DNA from: Aphelenchoides besseyi
Lineage: Eukaryota; Nematoda; Chromadorea; Rhabditida; Aphelenchoididae
DNA: 64,000 nt
NCBI GenBank assembly: GCA_024699855.1
Contig: JAMPIQ010000003.1
Span: 4,464,001-4,528,000, forward strand
Direction: 5' to 3'
Positions 34,301 to 46,700 of this stretch are shown here, in pieces. The notes beneath the pieces are model-generated. The model did no database searches and was not told the origin of the DNA. It was given only the letters and a program-made list of their open reading frames with translations. The position numbers and the translations under genes are program-made. The stretch's first letter is position 1, and each line of letters starts with the position of its first letter.

Positions 34301-36775
34301 AAGAAACTCGACAAACTTCTATTTCGATAATATTGTAAAGGATGTGCGCAAATATTAAAGAACCGGAAAGGCAAAAATGGAACTCGAAACTGGACAGCAC
34401 CAAGCGGATCGTCTCTTTTCGCCCACTCTTCTAATTAATCAAAAGCCGGACTTCAAGACAAGAATCCGCTTTGACTTCAATTAAAGTCGTGTGGTTTGCC
34501 GGTTCGAAGTTTGGTCGACCTTTTTCGTCCACATCATACGCCAATGGCACGGCGGGCTTGCAAACGGCACATCGTAAAAATCAAAAATTACTGCGGGAGT
34601 TCAAAGTGGACCGCTCGGAAGGCTGTCGAATGGTCGAAGGGAAGACAAACGAATTCGACGAATTCAATTGGAATATTTAGCGTACAGCACAAAAACAACG
34701 AATTCGAAATCATCTCGACATTCGAATTGCACTTGAAATCGAACACAATTGTTCAGTGGAGCGCACTTGTGGAGCCGAAAATGAAATTTGAGTCTCAAAT
34801 TTCCGATGTTCTTTTGATTCGATCTTCAAATTCCTGAGCAGAGTTGACGTCCGGTTGTTTGGATAAGACGAGGAACTCGTAATTACCGTAACAATAAAAC
34901 GAAGTTCCCAGAACTTGAGGGGACAAATAAACAACAACGACCGAGCAATTTGTATCCTAAGAACAACTGTTAGGTCATCAAAAGTCTTCGTTGTGACTTC
35001 GAGAAACGTGGATTTTTATTTTCGTTAATTGTTTTCGTCAAATGAATGGCAAGAAGTGAATTTAACGACATGCATTCAGAAATCATTGGGTGCCTTTAAT
35101 GTCCCAATTGTGCGGACTCTAAACGTGATGTCGAAAAGAAACACGTAAGCAGCTAACAGCAAAAACTTCGATTTCATTCAACGGTTTGAATATCAATTGG
35201 AAAGTTGAAAAACTCAGCCGGAAATGACAAACCAACGATCACAATGTTTGCCGTTTCGTTCGCTTGCAATTTCCAAGCACGACTGACTATTCAACGCCCA
35301 GATTTATCAATAGCAAGTAGATTATAGCAGCCGAGCTTCGGAGTTTCTTTCGGCTGAATGGACCAACTAATGCAATCAAAAGCCGAAAACTTTAGAAGCA
35401 AAAGATTCCGCAGGTTCTGGATCGTCAGTCTATCGAACATTCAAATCCTTCGATTTTAAGGTCTTCTACTTCCTTATTACTACAATGGAACATTTCGATC
35501 CAATGCCAAAAATAGCCACAAGAACGTTTAGGCGCTTCAGCGCAGAGAAATCCGAAGATTTTATTGCTTTCAAAAAGCCCGAGAATTCAATCTTGGCAAT
35601 CCGAGAACCATTTTCACGACCAATTCGTTGGGCAGAAAGCGTCAACATACGACACTTTGGAATCGACGTTTTCGAACTATTCAGATTGTTGTTGAAAAAT
35701 GCGGCCAAGAAACCAACGAGTTTGCAGATGCCGTTTGAATTTGTTTGATGCAACAGAACCCGCTAAGTAGTCGACAGTTGGAACGCCAAGAGTGCAAACG
35801 GAAATCGAACCATTGGGAAGACGAAAGCGGATTATTGAGACGAGACAAAGGTCAAAAACTGGATTCCGCCAAAAGTTTGTGTCCAGAGAACCGTTTGACG
35901 CCGAAATTTCTTATCGTTTCAATCTCCGTTGTGTTGTCCAATAATTGGATGTTGCGATGGATTTTCATATTGTCACTTTAAGAAATGAAACTCCCAACAA
36001 AATGATTTATTCCAGGTTGTAAGGACGTCGAGAGCTTAAGATTTAACAGGAAAATGAGTTTATTTTTCAAAACAAGTTGACATAACAATGAACGTGTGGG
36101 AACAATTAAGACAAACTGTTAAAACGAATATCGTTTCGACCATCAAACAACAGATCTCTCATGAAATTCCAGCGTTTGTCACTTTTCCGAACGGATAAAT
36201 GACACTCGATTCTAGTTTGTACGCCCTTATATCGCTGGGCAAAACCAATTCTTTCAAAACGAACTTTCAGCTCTTACAGCAGACGATGTTCAACATTTCA
36301 CGGTTTTATGTTGGGCTTCAAATTAGCCATTTCTGTCACTAACGCTTCATGATCTCTCATATTTCATTTTCAATAGTCCGTGAAACATTCAAGAATACAC
36401 GAATAAAGAATTTCATTTTGCAACAATGATCATTTACTCGCGTGACATTAGATTGAAAGAACTCGCTCTTCGTTATTTTGTACTTTGAATTAGACGAACA
36501 ATCGACACTCTGAGCACTTAATATTTGTAAGCAGAAGCCTGGTAATTAGATAACGAAACTGAAAATTTTGAGTAATCGATGTTTCAATAGACTTCAACCG
36601 AAGTTTCAACAGAATCGCATAATTGAATTTGAAGTCCTTGGTTAGACCGCAGAGGTTTTCGACTACGTAAATGTAACTAATTTGATCTGGGGTCACGTTG
36701 AGATTTGGTTATACTGAATTTGATTGATTTCGTCGTTGCTGTTATATTTGAGATTTCAACTGAAATCACTTCGCA
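28385..36775. other. 8.4 kb without a convincing gene
   Basis: Many frames of 60-110 codons exist on both strands, but none shows a domain, a coherent set of splice junctions or clear strand preference. Possible scraps are a short hydrophobic frame at 32892-33040 (MSLGTLTVTFWVMSILAW), hydrophobic minus-strand pieces near 33200-33300 that could be receptor fossils, a basic frame at 29374-29595 and an 87-codon frame at 35485-35748 with a rival antisense frame. No tRNA-like structure, simple repeat array or transposon end was found. Confidence 0.4.
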
Positions 36776-36777
36776 GA

Positions 36778-37902
36778 ATGTTGTCTGAGCAGACGTGGAC
36801 GATCTATCGAGAGCGATCTCAAATCTACAATGCGATTTGTTTTTGTTTAGCAACTCTTTTTAACATTGTCGTTGTTTTGATTGTTAAAACGAAAACGACC
36901 CCACAGTTGAACGACTTTCGGAAGGTGGTTTTGTATCAGTGTTTCAAGGACTTCGTTTTTGCCGCTTGTCAATTCTTTGTTCAACCGGTAGGTCTGCAAC
37001 ATCTTCAATTCTGTTTGAGGGTTTTTAGATACAATACTTTGATCCGGTGAGCGAAATCGGAGTTCATATTTCGAATAGTTTTTGGGCCGATCAATTACAA
37101 AACTACGGTTTCTATTTGCATCTTCTTCACACCGCTGCTCTTTCGCTCATGCTTCAAAGCTCGTTGGTGCCTGTGTTTGTTCGCTACTCGATTGTGTTTC
37201 GACAGAAACGTATCACCACAAATTTGTTTATTCGGATCATGGTCGTTATGTTCCTTTGGGTTGTGTGGAGTATTCTTATGAACATACTTCTTTGTTATCG
37301 CAATCCCGACGTTGATCTTGTGCGAAAAATTCTTAGAAATTGGGATGCTCGTCTATTAGTGTTAAACGTGTTTGACAAGGTAATGGAATTGAACAACAAC
37401 TACTTAGCACACTTTTCAGACGACCTCATCATTGATTCTTCAAATCCACGGTATATTCTGTTTAGTTTCTTTGTACGTTCTTTTTCTCTTCTTTACTTGT
37501 AAGATTTGGCTCAAACTTCGGTTGATGAGTGTAACAGCTCGTAGTCATATTGGAATACAAATTACACGCGTTTTATGTGCACAGGTAAATTGTATCGAAA
37601 GAAGGTTGAAATCTATCATTTTCTAGGCTTTCGTTACTCTCTTTCTTGATATATTACCATCAGTTCTATTGATTCTCAACGGCTTATTTAAGTGGGATGA
37701 GAAGATTCTTTATTTCTCGTTTTTGTACGCTCTTATGCCTGTCTTAAGCCCCGTCTTGGTTGTACTTTATATTCGTCCTTATCGAAATTCAATTTGTAAA
37801 TTATTTTGTAGTCGCAATACCGCTTCAACACCAATCGACACGATTCAGAATCTCGACGAAAGTCGACGTGTATCGTTTGTAAACCCGATTTTCGTTCGTT
37901 AA
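36778..37902 (+). CDS. Seven-transmembrane serpentine-type receptor
   Basis: ATG 36778 lies one base after a CACTTCGCAG acceptor, so the mature 5' end is probably trans-spliced. Four exons join in phase through short introns starting near 36991, 37379 and 37588. Helices include YNAICFCLATLFNIVVVLIV, LHTAALSLMLQSSLVPVFV, IMVVMFLWVVWSILMNILL, FCLVSLYVLFLFFTCKIWL, AFVTLFLDILPSVLLILNG and LMPVLSPVLVVLYIRPYRN. The LSPVLVVLYIRPYR end parallels LTTLLFLRPYRR of the receptor at 27035, so both may belong to the same broad family, although overall similarity is low. The cytoplasmic tail is short. Ligand unknown, presumed chemosensory. Confidence 0.75.
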
Positions 37903-40796
37903 GTAAAAAGCGTTTATTTTTTGAGTTTTCAAAACTTGTTGAGTGCCGTTCGACAACCACTAAAAGTAATTCACTTTGTGCCACAGAAAGAATATTCTCA
38001 ACTGAAAGGGTAGTAAAGTGTCCATAAGAGAGTTTGGGGAGTTTGCGCACTACAACCGTCGATTTCTATGCACATCAACGGCCACGTGACCAGAGGACTT
38101 GACGCCAAAGCGGATTATTCGAAAGATAGTCCGAACGGACGTTGTACAAGTCCCTCAGGTTTCTCTGTTCGACAACACAACGACAAGCCGATTGATTAAG
38201 TCGGCGATTGTGTACGAGTGATCAGGTCATCAGCGCTAATGGTCGACTTCCGCACGATCGGCAGTTTTTTCGTGATGAGTTGACCACTAACGAACAATGT
38301 AAAGTTAATCGAAAGGTCGAACACATCGAGGTCACGTCGTTTTGATCATTTGACATTTTTTGTTTGATCGAAAACTGTTGGCCGTTCTGTCTATTCATCA
38401 TCGCCGTTCCTCGTCCGGTTTCGAACGTTCCCGACTGATCGATTGCAAAGCTTCGCTTTCATCTCGCGATTTTTCGTCGATTGTTGCGAAGACGGCGAGT
38501 GGATCGATTCTCTTCGTCGTGAAGATCGTCGTTGAAGAGGTCGTCCACGATTCCGCGCACTCCACGACAAAACTGTTGACACCGAAATAACACGGGCGTC
38601 TGTAGCCGCGGCATAAGTGTCGTCGTTCCGTTTCACGTTCGAAATCCGCGCGCGCAAAAATCGAAGGCGAAACCGCAAATTCGTTTACTCAAATGACCCT
38701 GTGCTAATCGAAGTTAATTCGAAACCCGCGCAATCCACTTGGCCATTTTGTTCGAGAGGTCAATGCGCTCGTTTCGATTTACCGTCGATTCGTGTTGCCC
38801 GGGGATAACTCGATCACATTTCTTCTATTTCACCACTTCCCCTCAACGTGCCATTTGAATCGCGATGTTGACCGTTGGAAGAGAAGACCGGAAATTGGGA
38901 GGACATTTCCACGATCGAGTTTTTTGCCCGAAACGTGTGACGTGTCTTCAGTCCCGTGAAGACCAAGTTGTTTTATGGTTTGGCCGTCTCGGTTTGTCTT
39001 TTCGATCAGCAGACCCTATGCTAACAATCACGGTCTATAACCACGGGAAACGAACGAATCGTACTTCTCCTCTTCGTATCAGAAGTGTTCCCGCAAACTG
39101 AACACTAATTTTTGATTTCAACGAAACTTTTGATCGACAGAAACGCCCATCTTGTCAATCAAAACTTCGGTTCCTTCTCCTACGCTGCAAAACCGAAGCA
39201 AAACATCTTTTGATGTTTCCGGTCATGAAATTTGCTGTCCAGCTACTTGACGTCCGTTTTATTTTCTGTCCTTTTTTCCGTGCGATCAAAATCCGCAGCC
39301 AATTTTTGGATTCGTTTTACTTCACGCAAATAATTTGAGCTAATTATCGCGTGGCATCATCTTCGAACGTTGCAAAACGGTGCGAAGTGGGAAACACTTC
39401 TTCGACTTTAAAACCTGCGATTTCATGTGCGCGATTCATTTTTTCTTGGAGAACTGGTTCATCACCGTTTAAGCGATTCAATGTGTTTTTGTTGTTCACA
39501 AATTGTAATGGAGACTTTTGGTTTCCATACGAATTCTGGATGCGATTGGACGTCAGAAACGATCGCCGATCTTCTCGTTCATTCAAATCGTCCCGACGGT
39601 CGGATGATCGATGATCCCGAAGGCTATCGAGCGAGTTGGCCGTCGAATGGGAAGTTTTTAAACGGCATTTGTGGTCGTGATTTTGTTCTCCGCTTCTTGA
39701 ATGTTTCGGCCTTTCACGTTGCGAATCATTTCGCAAGTTACAACGTTGTCTCTTATTGTTGGGCATGGAATTCGCTTGAAGGTTTGACATTCGATTGACA
39801 ATAGACACGATTCCCTTGAGCGTTTAAGCTGCTTCTCACGGAGCGGATTTGAATTTGGGTCTGCAAAGATCAATGACAAAACGTCGACCACGCAATCGCT
39901 TCCGACAATTGCGCGAAAGCTCATGGAATTTACTTTCCGATTTTCGGGATGAGTTTCCCTCATTTTTTTGTTACCGACCTTTTTCCATGTTCTGAAGGGC
40001 GTGACGTTGAAAAACGTCGTTGGCTGAAATTCTGATCCGCTCATTAGCGTTGACGGTAAACGTCGAATCTCCTCGACGTCCTGCTTGATAAACCGCAGAC
40101 GCTAAACGAAACTTGCTTATCATCCGTCTTTGGTACGAGACCAATTGGGAGGGCGCTTCGTGTCTCCTCACCGTTGAGTGTCCTTCTATCAATGTCCGTG
40201 TGTTACTTGGACGCGAATTCTCGAGCCGATTTACGACGAGAAATTCGCATTTTAGTTTGCGCAATGCAAACTTCCGCATGTTCCATTTTGTTTCCCGTCC
40301 AATAATGACAATTTTCTTTTACGGTGACAATCATCACGAATTAACGGATTTAGCGTGTCGCTTATCATCGATCGATCTTTGAGATGAAAATGCGCAGATT
40401 GGCAGTCGACGATTAGTTCCGTGGATTTCCGCTCTCGATTGACAGCTCGAACATTTTTTTTATGATTTTTTGTTGGCGCTCGCAATTCGCAGTAATCCGA
40501 ATTCCCTTGATTTGACCCGCAAAGTCGGTTTTTTGTCAACGAAACGCGAATTAACAAGTTCGGAACTTTGGCGACGTTAAACTGCCGTTCGCTTTTAATC
40601 GTTTTAATTTAAACTTTCAGGCGGCCAATGTGAGCGACGGGAAAGAACTTTGAATACAAAAAGTGAGTTGTTTTTTGCCACCAAATTGAACGAATCTGGA
40701 GGTTGTTTGTTGACAAACTTTTTGAAACCGCCCATTTGTTTACGAAACAACAAAACACCGCAAAATTCTGGATACCTTCGATAATGTTTGTTTGTA
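37903..40796. other. Intergenic stretch before the RapGAP gene
   Basis: No confident gene. By eye it is richer in CG words than the preceding AT-rich parts. A 154-codon minus-strand frame (39344-39808) is Arg/Asn/Ser-rich with no domain and is opposed by a 123-codon plus-strand frame, so neither is called. The region may hold promoters or upstream exons of the RapGAP gene. Confidence 0.4.
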
Positions 40797-43700
40797 GGCA
40801 CTATCGCCGTTCGAAAAACGCTATGGATTACATTTGGTCCTTTCGAGATGCAATTTTTTACGGAGTTTGCTCCTGCTCCTCTGCAGGCGGTGTGGACACT
40901 GAGCCTGTGGCGAAAACAAAGTGAGTTTGGGAGCTTTTATCCTTAAAATGTTATCACGACCAAATCTCTTTGTCCATTTATATGCAAAGAATTTCCTCTC
41001 CCCAAAAGAGCTCATCTGTTTCATCAATTGCATCGGATTTTCAGTGCTTTTGACCATCCACTTTATCTTCGCAACTATAGGTCAGTGAAAGAGTATCACA
41101 CTGCACGATCGGCTTTAGCACAGTCAAATGCACTTTCCTATGACAAAACTTTTCACCTGCTAATTCGGGAACTAATTTCTAATCTCATGTTTTGAATTTC
41201 GAAATCACATGAAGTTCGTGAGCACGATTTCTTCTTCTTGTATCGTAGTCTTCATGTTAATAGCGAAAGTTTTGTTATGGAACGCAATTCGGTTAATGGC
41301 CGGCTTCTTATGCAAACAGAATCTTTCCCAATTTTTTGTTCTCGCAAATGAATCACGAGTGTGAACTTGTGGATTATGTCGACTCTCTTCACGCGTCACT
41401 TCTTGGCCATCGAATTGCTTTCAGAAACCTCAATAACAAAAGTTCAATGTTTTTGCTTCACGAGCACAGCGACTAAACTTTCCGACCCATTTGACAGCCG
41501 AAAGCTTGAAAGCAAACTTAAACATCGGCAATTTAATCGAACACGAAAACAATTCGCTGGTTCGAAGAAGTCCAATTGCTGATGTCCGGGTACAATTTTT
41601 GCCATCCGCTCAAATTCGATTTGTATCTTAATCTCTTTCTTCAAACTCTTGCGTCATCGTCCAAACATTCGGACCGTTTTCACAGCTCTTTGAATCATTG
41701 GAACGGTCGATAGACCCGAATTCATCGATTAGACATTTCGGAGTTTGGCCGTTTAATTTGAAACTTTCAATTTGGCCAAAGTTCGCTTATTGGTTTTGCG
41801 AAAGGATTTGATTGGTTTTAAACTGACAACAGATCCACAGATTCGTTTAAATCTTCGATATTTGACTTGTCAATCGGACGTTTGACCCTTCCAGTTCGTT
41901 TTCCATTAACTCCGCCCAATTTCCTGCGGCAACGGGCCCGCGACTGAGCATTTTCGAGACCAAATAGCCAATTTGTCGGTTCATTTCCGCACGACAACCG
42001 TTCTGTTTCCATTCTTCGACTACACCGAAAGTACATCCAATCAATTGGTTTGTGATATACCGCAACATTCCACGTCTTGTTTCTCGCATCATAACGAGAA
42101 GGCCAAAGAATGCAACGAACGATGTCACCGGTCAAAAGACGCTGCGTAAACGCACTACAAGCTCGTCACTCGTCAGCTGATCTTCAACAGAACGAAAATA
42201 GCAACACGAAGGGACAATCGGATTCACTCACTCATCAGCCTCGATACACTCGTTGTCGATCAGCTCGTAGTTTAATAAGCGGAATACAAAGATTTTCGAG
42301 GTATGTCTACATTACGATTGCTGTCGACAGTTGTGAGTTTTCGAAAATCGGATCTCCGCTTTTTAATTAGGAAACCCGACCGCTGAGTTTCGATCCCCCG
42401 TGGTTCTCATCTTCTTGCCTCCGGCTTCGATCGCCGAGCAGTTCAAAACCGGCGATAGCGCGCTGAAATTTGCATCGGGCATTTCGGCTTCCTGCCGTGT
42501 ATTTTGGCAGTGCTTCACTGTTAATCTGCGGCGATTTTGTCGTGGTTAAGCCGGTTTTCAAGCGCTGTATCACTTTACTTTTATTTCATTAAAGTTATTT
42601 TCTTCATAAGTCCTGAGGCCATGACGTTGCTTAATTAAATTAATGTGGCATGGAGAAGGTTGTTCTCGTTTCTATTCTTTTGATTCACTGAATTGCTTCT
42701 GTTGTTTGAGTTTAATGCGAAAAACAACTTTCGGTCACAATCATAAAACTGATTGCGCTATCGAGTCGTTTCAAGGTTCCAGTTAGGCGTGATGGTCACG
42801 ACGATTACACTGTTCGAATTTGGTAGTCTCTTTTGTCTTCTTAGCATTTCGACCAATTAATCAAACTCTCGCCCCTCTAAACTTTTATTTGCCCCCCGAC
42901 TCTTCGCGCACTCTCTTCTACTCAAATGGTTTGCACAGAAACGGAAATGTCGAGGCCGTTTAATTCGAAGCTTCCGGTTGTCAGTTGTGGATTGAAATGG
43001 CGACTGTGGTGATTAGAAGGCGACCATCGGCGTCGGATACTAAGAAACAAATTGGAAGGAAAAGCGCAGAAAATTTTTACGAAAAGTCAAAGCATTCGCA
43101 TGGCAATGAGGCAAAACGGAAGACCTGCTCATTGGCGACTACAAACGTTTGTTTTAGCCAAAGACTTTTGTCTTCGTTGGTGTCTTGCTCGTCAAATTCA
43201 TTTCGCGCCTGTTCATCTCGAACATAGGAAGAGCGCGTCGAAGTTTATCATTCGTTCGCCAAATTACATACACTCACTGTTCCCTTACAATGAAGGCGAC
43301 TAGCCTCCTTTACAGCAATCTCAAATTGCCACTCGATTTCTAGATGTTATGCTCGAAAAATAAGTTTGCCGTGAGAATCGGGAGTTGTGACCTTCGAAAG
43401 GCGACAAGAAACTTGCGGTTTAGTTGAGGGAATTAGAACGCGATCTCGACGAAAAACCTCTGCATATTTTCTTCGACCTTGTTCTTAATGACCGGCAGTT
43501 AGTAAGGGAAACACGATGACCAGCCGACAGAATTTGAAATCCGCGCACTTTGACACGAATTTCGTTTTCCATTCCATGCTTCTGAATGGCCAACAGACGA
43601 TGCCGAAGTGTCCAGCGCGCAGATTGAATTCGCGCAAACGACTTGAAAGCCCCGCGCTTCTAACTCTCCTCTTCGAAATGCACTTATCGCAAATCACTGC

Positions 43701-46700
43701 GCTCTTCCGCTCGTTTGCTTCGAATTCTTCCGATGGCACAAATTCGTGCGTTTAGATCATTCCGCTCGTCCGATCTTGTTTTTCGGTTATGAGCGACATG
43801 TTTCTTGTTGTTGCGCTTTTCACGGTCATAAGCTCACGGATTCCCGTCGAATCGTTTACACGACTTCCACAATGAAGTTACCTCCTCTGTTCTTTTGTTT
43901 GCTCGACTCCAACTTTGCTCGTGGGAGTGGCTGGACGTTCCGCTTCTCGACTTACTTTCCAGTTTGGAATTTCACTTTGACTTCCCGCACACGCGACTTA
44001 GTCATCGACTTGTGGCCATCAAAAGCTCATTCGACGCTCGTTTTGGCGGCATCATTGAATTTTATGACAGTAATTCTTGAGATGTTTTTCCGGCTGCCAC
44101 CCGACGTTCGTTGTTATTGCGGTCGTGAGGGCGTTTCAATTTGGCCGCTCGCAAAACCGAAACGACATTTGGTCGATCGGATTCCGCCCGATTATCCGTC
44201 TCCCACCCGCTGGCAACATGATCTTCGAATGCCGAAAAGAACGACCCGATTCGTTTGTCACGTTCATCGTTTCGACGTTCAGACGGTGGTTGTTGAAAAG
44301 TTTTGATTCGAAGAGGCGTTTAGCTCAAACGATTCACATCATTTTGTTTTCCACTTAACGTGCAATAAATCGCTCATGTTTTTGGCGCAAGCGTTCCGTT
44401 TACACCATCCAATCTTGAGGCTTTTCAACGCGAATTTAAATGAGGCGATTCACAGGCGCGTGTTTGACGTCCGAATCCTCTCCGTTTGTTCCCATAAACG
44501 AATTCGAACCGCTCTTCACCATCTTCTGTCCGTCGATGATCGGATTAGTCGAAAACTTCACACGTCGTTTTCTGGTCTCCGGTTCGAATTGAAATTTCGG
44601 CTAATTTGCAAATCGCACTTCTCACTCCAAGTAGACACATGAACTCGATTATTTTCAGACGCTCATCCGCCCATTGTGATCTTTACACCGTCCAGAACAA
44701 GTGAGTTTACTCTAATTAAAATTGCGCTGGTTGTCATCTTCGTTTCGCTTTAATTACGCGAACAATTTCATTGAATTCAGCCAATGTATCCAGCCGTCCA
44801 GGCATATAAGTCAAATATATGCGTCTCAAAAGTTTATGCGATTGCTGAAAAGACAAAGTTTGACTTAAAACTGAGAATCAGTACCTTATGTACTTCAGAA
44901 CGAAAAGAAACACGGCAATTAATGAAAAGAAAGAAATATAGAGATCCATGGGAAATAAAGTAACAAACCATGCGATTTGTCTACAACAAAAGTCACCTCG
45001 CAATCGGAAACTGATATTGTACAGTTGTTGAATTTGGTTCTGTCGTATTTTTGTAACGGAATCCTGAATGCGGGTTCTGGTGAAGTCGACAGTTGTTGAA
45101 GTTGAAAAAATTGCATGCACGATTATGTTCATAACAATTTAATTCTTGTTTACAGCATCTTCACATCAATGGCACAAACACAACAATATCCCGCCGATCA
45201 GAAGGTGCGTTTTAGTTGGTGGTTTGCAGAAGCGGAACGATTGCGATTAATTTGTCTGTCATTTCAGTCGACGGATTTCTTCAATTTTCTCGAACGTATG
45301 CAAAGTCAACGAATGGACGATCAGCGATCATGTCTGGTAGGTTTGGGAGCTTTCGTTGAGATCACTGAAAACTTCTGACTGTTCAACTTTCTGCACGAAG
45401 ACAATCGACATCGATGAGGAGTGAGCGAACAAAAGAAAGTTCGCGCATCTCAATTTCATTTCGTGGACTCGAATTACCGAACTGAATTCAACACGAAAAT
45501 ACCACAACGTGAAATGAGCTCTTCGTTAAGCGACTGTTACGTCAAATAAGTTGGCGATAAGCGACGTTTTGGATTGACCTTAATTGGCGCGTAGATCAAT
45601 CGACGAGCATGTAAATTGGAATCATTTCTGTTGGCTTATAAATCACGTCGTCTTCTCGGTGCTCATGAAAATTGACATCGCAAAAATTTTTGTCGGTTTC
45701 CGTTGGGTTTAAACTTCCGAGCTAATTTACGGCTTTTTGATGTGAAGTTCTTCGTATTGTTGCTCTCGATTTCTTTGCACGTTGCGGATTTTCGACGATG
45801 ACGGAAGTTTTGGCGTGTGATTGGCGCGAGTGCATCTAGTCGCCAGTTTTAATTTATCGTCGTGATTCATTAGAAGGAAAAAATAAGTGCGAGCGAAAGG
45901 ACATCAATTCATCTAACACTCTCTCGAAATCAACGTTTTGAGCTCAACGGGAGACCGCTCACTGGTTTTTTACTGCACGTTGAGTGTAATCAGAAGGATG
46001 CCGTGATGTTCGGCAAACTGACGGCAACTCACGTTGTTTGTAATTTCACAAGTGTTCTCTCGGAAAGCGAAGTTTTTGGGCTCTCGAGCGCGAGAAAGTT
46101 CCGAATATTAACATCCGGTTCAAGCAGCTTGGTTGATCGGGCGGAGGTTGTTTAAGAACCGAGCTCCGGTGTCAAGTTATTTGTTTGTAATACTTGAGAT
46201 TGTCGAAGTGGTTCCGTAAATTTTCCGTTATGCTTTTCGAACGCGGGAACGACGGGCTTAAGCGTCCATACCTTGTGTTATCGTATTGATAAAAACCGTT
46301 TGCTTGTCGGTGATTAGAAACACATATCCAGTGTTTATTCAATCGTTTTGCGAGGTCGTAAAAAACCGATGCGCAGTTCGAAATCGTTGTTTTCGTGGGT
46401 TCACCAAAGACCGATTGCAATTGATCGGAGGGCATTCACTTTTATCAGTGGGTCGATGGAAAAGACTTCAAATTGGGCGGACGGACCGAAAATCTTCAAG
46501 TTGCTGAAGATGATTTTGCGCGCTTGTTTTCCGGTTTCGCGAATCTCATCGAATTCCGCTTTCGATTCATCCGATTCTTAATTCTAATCGAACGATGGCA
46601 CTTGAAGATGTTCTTCCTTTAATCCGTAAACTTTTTCCGTTCGCCTCTGGCCATTTAGCTACGATGAAAAGCTTTAAAACCCGGTTCGTGACGTAACGAT

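Noticed and set aside
35466..35753. Overlapping 87- and 95-codon ORFs on opposite strands
   Set aside because: Both look equally protein-like, which is expected from base composition when neither is coding.
39344..39808. 154-codon Arg/Asn/Ser-rich minus-strand ORF
   Set aside because: Low complexity, no domain, with a rival 123-codon ORF on the other strand. Probably compositional.
42381..42395. tRNA T-loop-like string (GTTTCGATCC)
   Set aside because: No acceptor stem, anticodon arm or D arm could be folded around it.
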